From: Mesorhizobium sp. NZP2298
Lineage (GTDB): Bacteria > Pseudomonadota > Alphaproteobacteria > Rhizobiales > Rhizobiaceae
Assembly: GCF_013170825.1 (NCBI RefSeq)
Contig: NZ_CP033365.1
Coordinates: 806,001 to 870,000 of the forward strand
DNA: 64,000 nt
Direction: 5' to 3'
The notes below the pieces were generated by a model, which saw only the letters and a list, made by a program, of their open reading frames with translations, ran no database searches and was not told where the DNA came from. Numbering within the stretch: position 1 is the stretch's first letter; the number at the start of each line of letters is the position of its first letter. A program made the position numbers and the translations under genes. This document shows, one piece after another, positions 58,042-64,000 of this stretch.

Positions 58042-59115
58042 TCACTTCATGGGCGGCCGTGGCCGAGGAACGGGCGCGCCCATTCTGGGCGTCGCCGCGA
58101 AAGCATTTGCCGCGCTTGGCAAATCGCCACTGGCCGTGCTGGCAGGCTGCGACGGCGCTTCCGGTTCGGGCGCGGCGACCGCGACCGGCATGGCGCCACC
58201 GTGATAGGTCGCCGCCTCGGCCGAGGCCGGACCGGGCGCGTCGAGCACGGCGCGGCATTCCTTGGGCAGGTTGGCCATCGTCATCACGTCGCGTGCCTTT
58301 GGCGCGTCCGGGTTCTTGTTGGGACGCCACGGTTCTTCCGTGAACCACCAGGCCAGCGGCTTGCCGCAGCCGTCATCGTCCGGCGTCGCGTCCTGCGCCT
58401 TGCAGTTGGGCGAGCCCGGCTGGCAGCCGATGCGCATGTGGAAATGATAGTCGTGGCCCCAGAACGGCCTGATCTTGCGCAGCCAGGTGCGGTCGCCCTT
58501 GACGGTGTCGCAAAGCTTTTTCTTGATGCCCGGATTGACCAGGATGCGCTCGACCTCGGGGTAGCTCGCGGCGCGCTTCAAAAGCGCCGCGTGCTGCGGC
58601 TTCCACAGCGCGTCCTTCACCAGATGCGTCTTCTCGTCGACCATCAAGGTGGCGCTCATCGATTCGCGCTGCGCGATCGACAGCGGCCGGCTGGGCATCG
58701 GCGTCAGCCAGATGTCGGCGTCGAGACCGATCTGATGCGAGGCGTGGCCGGTCAGCATCGGACCGCCGCGCGGCTGCGAAATGTCGCCTATGAGCAAGCC
58801 TGGCCAGCCGTCGGCCGCGGCGTCACGTGAAAGCTTCTCGATTACGGCGATCATCGCCGGATGGCCCCAGCGGCGGTTGCGCGACGGCCGCATCACCTCC
58901 CAGGTCGGGCCATCCATGGGAATGGCGACGCCGCCGGCAAAACAGCCCCTGGAATAGAAGCCGATCGACTGCGCCGCGGTCGCTGCCGGCAGTTTTTCCG
59001 CGCCGAACAGGTCTTTTGCCCGTTCCTCTGCCATTGCCGGCTGCACGGCGAGACCAAGCAAACCGAGCACCGCTGCCAGCAGTGATTTCTTGCCGAGCCG
59101 CATCGCTGTCTTCAT
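58042..59115 (-). CDS. mepA: penicillin-insensitive murein endopeptidase MepA
   Basis: A periplasmic zinc peptidase that cuts peptidoglycan cross-links. In its 357 residues the signal peptide ends AVQPAMA, then the LAS-family metal sites [15 protein letters not shown] near residue 128 and [12 protein letters not shown] near 220, with WWFTEEPW nearby. The C-terminal 60 residues are Pro/Ala-rich and not conserved. The start at 59115 (GGGGA upstream) puts the signal peptide at the N-terminus. Confidence 0.95.
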   Translation of the reverse strand: MKTAMRLGKKSLLAAVLGLLGLAVQPAMAEERAKDLFGAEKLPAATAAQSIGFYSRGCFAGGVAIPMDGPTWEVMRPSRNRRWGHPAMIAVIEKLSRDAAADGWPGLLIGDISQPRGGPMLTGHASHQIGLDADIWLTPMPSRPLSIAQRESMSATLMVDEKTHLVKDALWKPQHAALLKRAASYPEVERILVNPGIKKKLCDTVKGDRTWLRKIRPFWGHDYHFHMRIGCQPGSPNCKAQDATPDDDGCGKPLAWWFTEEPWRPNKNPDAPKARDVMTMANLPKECRAVLDAPGPASAEAATYHGGAMPVAVAAPEPEAPSQPASTASGDLPSAANAFAATPRMGAPVPRPRPPMK

Positions 59116-59180
59116 GAAACCGGATCCCCACCGCAATCCCAGGCCCGAATCATAGCACGCAACGCACGACGCTTCGATCG

Positions 59181-60080
59181 TCAGCCCTTCATCGGGCTGC
59201 GTGCCTCGCCGTCGCGCCAGTCACCGCTTGCCCACATATGGTCGAAGGCGACGCGGTAGTCCGGAAAGCGAAAGCGATAGCCCGCCGCCTTGATCGCCGC
59301 ATTGGCGACACGCTTGTTCTCGCCATAGAAGGACCGCGCCATGGGCGAAAGTTGGGCGGTGTCGAAAGGAATTTCCGGCGGCGGCTCGACGCCCATCAGC
59401 GACGCGGCATAGGAAACGACATCCTGCGGCGGCGCCGGCTCATCATCGGTGACGTTGAAAATGCCGCCTGTGTTGCCTGCGATGAGCCGCCAGAGCGCGC
59501 CGGCAATGTCGTCGCAATGAATGCGGTTGAACACCTGGCCGGGCTTGACCAGCCGCCGCGCCGTGCCGTTCTCCAGATTGACCAGCGCATTGCGGCCCGG
59601 ACCATAGATGCCGGACAGGCGCAGGATCGCCACCGGCCGGCCGATATGTTCGCCGAGCTTCAGCCACGCCTGCTCAGCCTCGACCCGCATGACGGAGCGT
59701 TTCGACACCGGTCGGCACGTGGCCGTTTCATCGACCCAGGCGCCGCCATGGTCGCCATAGACACCGACCGTGGAGAGATAGCCGATCCATTGCAGCGCTG
59801 GCATCCCCGCGATTGCGTCGCGGGCGGCATTCAGCACGGGATCGCCGGCCGCTTCGGGAGCGATTGAAATCACCAGATGCGTCGATTTCTCCAGCGCCTC
59901 GCCGATTTCGCCCGTCAGCGTGCCATCGAACGGCAGCGGAGCGATGCCGGCCTGGCGTAGTGCCGCGAATTTTTCCTCGGACCGCGTCGTGCCGAGGATC
60001 ATGGCAGCCCCCGCATTGGCGCGGGCAAAGGCCCTGCCCGAATAGCCGGCGCCGAAGATGAATATCCGCTTTTCACTCAT
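59181..60080 (-). CDS. NAD(P)-dependent epimerase/dehydratase-like SDR protein
   Basis: A 299-residue extended SDR protein: cofactor loop [31 protein letters not shown] in place of the usual Ser/Tyr region, [13 protein letters not shown] and [13 protein letters not shown]. The N-terminal loop is GxGYSG rather than GxxGxxG, as in YeeZ-type proteins. Function unknown. It overlaps queG by ATGA and is last in a three-gene operon. Confidence 0.88.
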   Translation of the reverse strand: MSEKRIFIFGAGYSGRAFARANAGAAMILGTTRSEEKFAALRQAGIAPLPFDGTLTGEIGEALEKSTHLVISIAPEAAGDPVLNAARDAIAGMPALQWIGYLSTVGVYGDHGGAWVDETATCRPVSKRSVMRVEAEQAWLKLGEHIGRPVAILRLSGIYGPGRNALVNLENGTARRLVKPGQVFNRIHCDDIAGALWRLIAGNTGGIFNVTDDEPAPPQDVVSYAASLMGVEPPPEIPFDTAQLSPMARSFYGENKRVANAAIKAAGYRFRFPDYRVAFDHMWASGDWRDGEARSPMKG

Positions 60081-61231
60081 GCATGCGTCCTGTCTGGCCG
60101 CGCCAGGCGCCATTCCTCGCGCACGACGCCATCGCTTTCGGTGTTCAGGCCGCTCGCGGCCCGCTCGGAATATTCGGCATCGGACACCAGCCGCGCCAGC
60201 GCCCATATTGCCGCGCCGCGCACCAGCGGCGAGGCGTCGCCGAGCAGCGCACGCACGATGCCGGCCAGGGCGGCCTCGCCGGAATTGCCAGCGGCGATCA
60301 GCACGTTGCGGATGAAACGATCGCGGCCGATGCGCTTTATCGGTGACCCCGAGAAGAAGGCGCGGAAGGCCGCGTCGTCCAGTTCGAGCAGTTCGGCAAG
60401 CGGCGGCTCGCGCAAATCGGCGCGCGCGACGAGCTTTGCTTCGGAGGCTACCTGGGCGAACTTGTTCCAGGGGCAAGCGGCCAGACAATCGTCGCAGCCA
60501 TAGATGCGGTTGCCGATCTTTTCGCGGAATTCATGCGGGATCGGCCCTTTGTTCTCGATGGTGAGGTACGAGATGCAGCGCCGCGCATCGAGCCGGTAGG
60601 GCGCGGGGAAGGCATCGGTCGGGCAGGCGTCCAGGCAGGCGCGACAGGAGCCGCAATGGTCGATCTCGGCGCGGTCGGGCGCAAGTTCGGCCGTGGTGAA
60701 GATGGTGCCGAGGAACAGCCAGGAGCCGTGCTCGCGGCTGACCAGATTGGTGTGCTTGCCCTGCCAGCCAAGGCCCGCGGCTTGCGCCAGCGGTTTTTCC
60801 ATCACCGGTGCGGTGTCGACGAAGACCTTCACGTCGCCGCCGGCGCGCGACACGATCTTGCCGGCGATTTCCTTCAGCCGTCCCTTCATCACATCGTGAT
60901 AGTCGCGATTCTGCGCATAGACGGAGATAGCGCCCCGGTCGTGGCGGGCCTGCAGGTCGCGCGGATCATGGTTGGGGCCGTAATTCATCGCCAGCACGAT
61001 GATCGAGCGCACTTCAGGCCAAAGCGTGGAAGGCTCGCTGCGCCTTTCCAGCGTCTCGGCGATCCAGTCCATCGAGCCGTGAAAGCCGTCGGCGACGAAC
61101 TCGGCCAGCCGCGCGGGAGCCAGCGGGATCGCATCGGGAGAGGTGACAGCAATGGCATCGAAGCCGGCGCGATACGCCTCCGCGTCGATCAGCGCGCGCA
61201 GTTTTGCGGCGTCAGAAGTCGAGGTCCGCAT
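60077..61231 (-). CDS. queG: epoxyqueuosine reductase
   Basis: QueG reduces epoxyqueuosine to queuosine in tRNA, using cobalamin and two 4Fe-4S clusters. In its 384 residues the N-terminal domain carries MNYGPNHDP and [21 protein letters not shown]; the clusters are in [16 protein letters not shown] and [19 protein letters not shown]-like C-terminal region follows. The start at 61231 overlaps the GST gene by 20 bases; its ribosome site is weak. Confidence 0.97.
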   Translation of the reverse strand: MRTSTSDAAKLRALIDAEAYRAGFDAIAVTSPDAIPLAPARLAEFVADGFHGSMDWIAETLERRSEPSTLWPEVRSIIVLAMNYGPNHDPRDLQARHDRGAISVYAQNRDYHDVMKGRLKEIAGKIVSRAGGDVKVFVDTAPVMEKPLAQAAGLGWQGKHTNLVSREHGSWLFLGTIFTTAELAPDRAEIDHCGSCRACLDACPTDAFPAPYRLDARRCISYLTIENKGPIPHEFREKIGNRIYGCDDCLAACPWNKFAQVASEAKLVARADLREPPLAELLELDDAAFRAFFSGSPIKRIGRDRFIRNVLIAAGNSGEAALAGIVRALLGDASPLVRGAAIWALARLVSDAEYSERAASGLNTESDGVVREEWRLARPDRTHA

Positions 61232-61904
61232 AATGCGACACCGGCGACAGGCCGCGCACACGGTCGGTCAGGAGCGGCCGGAAGGAGGGCCGCGACTTAA
61301 CCCTGGTGTACCATTCGCGCGCCGCGGCGTGTTCGCGCCAATCGATCTCGCCGAGATAGTCGAGCACCGACAGCGTCGCGGCGGCGGCGAGATCGGCATA
61401 GGTGACCCTGCCGCCGGCCAGCCAATGGCGGGTGCCGGCCAGCCAGTTGGTGTATTTCATATGCTGGCGGATGTTGGCGCGCGCCGCACGGATGGCGCCA
61501 GAATCGGGCGAACCGCCGCCGGCCGTTTCCGGCATGATCGGCTTCAGCACGCGCTCGCGCACCAGATGGCGAGTGACTTCGCTTTCGGCCTTGTTCAAGT
61601 ACCAGTCGATCAGCCGGCGGATTTCGGCGCGCTGCATCGGATCCTCGGCGAACAGCCGCTTGTCGCGCTTCAAGACGCCGCGCGTCTCGTCGAGATATTC
61701 CGAGATCACGGTCGCGCCGACGATCGGCACGTCGCCTTCAGCGAGCAGGATCGGCAGCGTGCCGGCCGGGTTCAGCGCCAGGAATTCCTTGCGCCGCGTC
61801 CACGGCTTTTCCTCGATCAGCGCCAGCTCCTCGCCATACTCGCCAAAGGCGAGGCGGACGAAGCGGCAAGTTGCGAACATGGGATGGTGGAAAAGCGTCA
61901 GCAT
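61212..61904 (-). CDS. glutathione S-transferase family protein
   Basis: A 230-residue cytosolic GST. The thioredoxin-like N-terminal domain has [29 protein letters not shown] and the glutathione-binding [11 protein letters not shown]; the helical C-terminal domain has the N-capping motif [19 protein letters not shown]. Class and substrate unknown. It is first in the GST-queG-epimerase operon. Confidence 0.93.
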   Translation of the reverse strand: MLTLFHHPMFATCRFVRLAFGEYGEELALIEEKPWTRRKEFLALNPAGTLPILLAEGDVPIVGATVISEYLDETRGVLKRDKRLFAEDPMQRAEIRRLIDWYLNKAESEVTRHLVRERVLKPIMPETAGGGSPDSGAIRAARANIRQHMKYTNWLAGTRHWLAGGRVTYADLAAAATLSVLDYLGEIDWREHAAAREWYTRVKSRPSFRPLLTDRVRGLSPVSHYADLDF

Positions 61905-62064
61905 GGTTCCGCGATGATAAAGCGCACTGGCGAATCGCAGGGCGCACCGGTAAGTCTTGGCCGCCCGGTTAGCGGGCCGTCAGGGTGTTGCGACCTATAG
62001 GGGCAGTTCAACGCCATGACAAGCAAGCCGTTCTGTTAGCCGTCGCGCAAAAGCCGAGGTAGCC

Positions 62065-62871
62065 ATGGAAAGCCAGACCTTCGTCGAAGCCCTGCTGCTC
62101 GGCCTGCTGGAGGGGCTGACCGAATTCATACCGGTCTCCTCGACCGGACATATCCTGCTTGCCGGCCATTTCCTGGGCTTCCATTCGACCGGCAAGGCCT
62201 TCGAGATCCTGATCCAGCTCGGTGCGATCCTGGCGATCCTCAGCGTCTACTTCCGCCGCCTGTGGCAGATGCTGCTCGACCTGCCGCACGACCGGCTGAC
62301 GAGGCATTTCGTGATCGGCATCCTGATCGCCTTCCTGCCGGCGGCGATCATCGGCGCGCTGGCGCACGACTTCATCAAGACGGTGCTGTTCGAATCGCCG
62401 AGGCTGATCTGCATCATGCTGATCATCGGCGGCGTCATCCTGCTGGTGGTGGACCGCATGAACCTGAACCCGGTCTATCGCGACGTCGAGCGGTTCCCGA
62501 CCAGGCTTTACCTGCAGATCGGGCTTTTCCAGTGCCTGTCGCTGATCCCCGGCACCTCACGCTCCGGCTCGACCATCGTCGGCGCGCTGCTTCTGGGCGT
62601 CGACAAGCGGGCGGCGGCGGAATTTTCCTTCTTTCTCGCCATTCCGACCATGGTCGGCGCCTTTGCCTTCGACCTGTTCAAGAACCGCAACGTGCTGACC
62701 TCAGCCGACCTGCCGGTCATCGCCATCGGCTTCGTCGCCGCCTTCGTCACCGCGCTCTTCGTGGTGCGCTTCCTGCTCGATTACGTCTCGCGCAACGGCT
62801 ACTCGCTGTTCGGCTGGTGGCGGCTGGCGGTGGGGATTGTCGGATTGCTGGCGTTGATGGTTTGGGGGTGA
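62065..62871 (+). CDS. uppP: undecaprenyl-diphosphatase (BacA/UppP)
   Basis: An inner-membrane phosphatase that recycles undecaprenyl carrier for cell-wall and glycan synthesis; overexpression gives bacitracin resistance. The 268 residues show the active-site loops [20 protein letters not shown] near residue 17 and [19 protein letters not shown] near 162, with about eight membrane segments. GAGG lies before the ATG. It diverges from the GST operon and is followed by a terminator. Confidence 0.97.
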   Translation: MESQTFVEALLLGLLEGLTEFIPVSSTGHILLAGHFLGFHSTGKAFEILIQLGAILAILSVYFRRLWQMLLDLPHDRLTRHFVIGILIAFLPAAIIGALAHDFIKTVLFESPRLICIMLIIGGVILLVVDRMNLNPVYRDVERFPTRLYLQIGLFQCLSLIPGTSRSGSTIVGALLLGVDKRAAAEFSFFLAIPTMVGAFAFDLFKNRNVLTSADLPVIAIGFVAAFVTALFVVRFLLDYVSRNGYSLFGWWRLAVGIVGLLALMVWG

Positions 62872-62960
62872 GGCGTGTTCCGCGAAGCGGACGGAAAGCC
62901 AATTGCTTGGCTTTCCGAGCGACGAACGGTGAAGGCCCGGTCCGCCTTCGGGCGGATCAG

Positions 62961-62981
62961 AAGGTCCAGTGGACCTTTTTT
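62961..62981 (+). terminator. intrinsic terminator after uppP
   Basis: AAGGTCC and GGACCTT pair around AGT and run into a T tract (six T residues in all). A second hairpin, TCCGCC-TTCG-GGCGGA, lies directly before it at 62941-62956. Confidence 0.8.
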
Positions 62982-63052
62982 GAAGGAGACTGAACGCCCG
63001 AAGGGCAGGGAGCCTGCGAAGGGCGATCAACGCCCGTAGGTAAGCCCTCTCC

Positions 63053-63430
63053 CTAACTCCTCCCATAAAACGCGTTCTCGACATGCACCGGCCAGTGCCA
63101 TGGCAGCACTGCGACCATGTCGAAGCGCATCGACAGCCTGCCATAATCCGCCTGGCGCGACAGCCAGATGTCCGCCGCCGCCTCGATGCGGCGCTCCGAT
63201 TCATGGCTGATCGCCTCCATGGCTTCCATCAGCGTGCGGCGCGCCTTGACCTCGACGAACAGCACCAGGTCGCCGCGCCGCGCGATCAGGTCGATCTCGC
63301 CGAAACGTGTGCGGTGGCGCCGCGCCAGAATCCGGTAGCCCTTCAGCATCAGCGCGGCCGCCGCCAGCCATTCGCCGCGATGGCCGCGCCGATAGGCCTT
63401 CTGGCGGCTGGCGCTGGGGCGCTCAGCCAC
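63053..63430 (-). CDS. yraN: YraN (UPF0102) family endonuclease-like protein
   Basis: A 125-residue protein with a Holliday-junction-resolvase-like nuclease core: [40 protein letters not shown] (the D-ExK type metal site) and [11 protein letters not shown]. Role unproven. The start is a GTG at 63430 with GGAGAGGGTA before it; it overlaps the end of rsmI by 8 bases, as in many genomes where the two are coupled. Confidence 0.93.
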   Translation of the reverse strand: MAERPSASRQKAYRRGHRGEWLAAAALMLKGYRILARRHRTRFGEIDLIARRGDLVLFVEVKARRTLMEAMEAISHESERRIEAAADIWLSRQADYGRLSMRFDMVAVLPWHWPVHVENAFYGRS

Positions 63431-64000
63431 TACCCTCTCCGGAAGCGTCCTTGAGTTCCAACAGCCGCCGATAGAGGGCCTGCTTCTGGCCTCCGGTCAT
63501 CTTGGCGGCTTCCGCCGCTGCCTTGGAAGCCGGCATTTCGGCGGCGAGCGACAAGAGCAGGCGGTCGATATCCGCCGGCTCGTCCGCCTTGGCCTCGGCG
63601 GGACCGATGCAGACGACGACCTCGCCCTTCGGCGTGTCGGCCGCGGCATAGTGGTCGGCCAGCACCCGCAGCGTGCCGATACGCATTTCCTCGAAGGTCT
63701 TGGTCAATTCCCTGCCGATAGCAGCCTTTCGCTCGCCGCCCAACGCCTCGACCATGGCGCCCAGGGACTCGGCCAGCCGGCGCGGCGATTCAAAGAAGAT
63801 CAGCGTTGCCGGCACCGCCTTCAGCGCTTCCAACCGCGCCAGCCGCTGACCTGATTTCACGGGCAGAAACCCGGCGAACAGGAAGGCGTCCGACGGCAAG
63901 CCGGACGCTGTCAGCGCGGCAAGCGGGGCCGACGGACCAGGGATCGGCACGACACGAATGCCGTGGTCGATCGCCTCGCCGACCAGCCGGTAGCCGGGAT
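63423..64000 (-). CDS. rsmI: 16S rRNA 2'-O-ribose C1402 methyltransferase RsmI, 3' part
   Basis: The window edge cuts this gene; 192 codons of the C-terminal part remain. They start [20 protein letters not shown] and continue with [32 protein letters not shown] and [12 protein letters not shown], then [10 protein letters not shown] and [11 protein letters not shown], all typical of RsmI (tetrapyrrole-methylase fold). The missing N-terminal part would carry the GTLG and SDAGTP motifs. Confidence 0.95.
   Translation of the reverse strand, partial: PGYRLVGEAIDHGIRVVPIPGPSAPLAALTASGLPSDAFLFAGFLPVKSGQRLARLEALKAVPATLIFFESPRRLAESLGAMVEALGGERKAAIGRELTKTFEEMRIGTLRVLADHYAAADTPKGEVVVCIGPAEAKADEPADIDRLLLSLAAEMPASKAAAEAAKMTGGQKQALYRRLLELKDASGEGSG

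Overview
The window reads as chromosomal DNA from a GC-rich alphaproteobacterium of the order Rhizobiales, most likely Mesorhizobium or a close relative. The evidence is a rhizobial-type PmtA next to dnaKJ, an alphaproteobacterial RpoH promoter ahead of dnaK, several RIME-like intergenic palindromes, a DUF1127 protein, an Omp25/31-type porin, and a core-gene mix typical of that family. No phage, transposase, plasmid gene or CRISPR array was seen. Genus assignment is inference from gene content, not from a marker gene search.

Layout. 0-6.1 kb (minus): a two-gene operon for large exported proteins of unknown function. One has a propeller-like body. The other has four DUF11-like repeats followed by an EGF-like cysteine repeat array encoded by 108-bp tandem DNA repeats. 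6.4-14 kb (plus): dnaK, dnaJ, pmtA, an FMN reductase, pyrF, a DUF1330 protein and an ArsR/AHSA1/GFA operon with a palindromic operator inside its promoter. 14-20 kb (minus): LtrA, an ATP-grasp enzyme and a four-gene sugar-acid operon (SDR, dgoK, dgoA, SMP-30 lactonase) joined by 4-bp overlaps. 20-25.2 kb: a GGDEF/EAL protein and a GT-C / GtrB / GtrA glycosylation cassette. 25.3-29.1 kb: gshB, comM and a divergent DUF4267/TetR pair. 29.3-33.5 kb: an efeUOB iron-uptake operon with an extra EfeM-like gene. 33.6-40.5 kb: a porin, a decayed acetyltransferase, glcB, a lone HyuA-type hydantoinase/oxoprolinase and a CDGSH protein.

40.6-48.4 kb is the most accessory-looking part. Two paralogous cysteine-rich exported proteins flank a winged-helix/TolB-like/TPR regulator. 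Next to them a cysK-variant/PLP-decarboxylase operon diverges from a second regulator that pairs a BTAD/SARP-type head with the same TolB-like/TPR body. 48.5-53 kb holds small membrane proteins, a cytochrome b561, a UBP zinc-finger protein and a cNMP-binding thioredoxin-reductase-like flavoprotein that lacks the CxxC motif. 53.1-64 kb is mostly housekeeping on the minus strand: tRNA-Leu(CAG), gpmA, dapB, an MsbA-like ABC exporter, glk, mepA, an epimerase/queG/GST operon, uppP (plus), yraN and the 3' part of rsmI.

Best candidates for something undescribed are the 245-6101 secreted two-gene system, the cysK-like/decarboxylase/SARP-like module and the duplicated cysteine-rich secreted family. 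All functional statements rest on motif recognition by eye; no database search was run.
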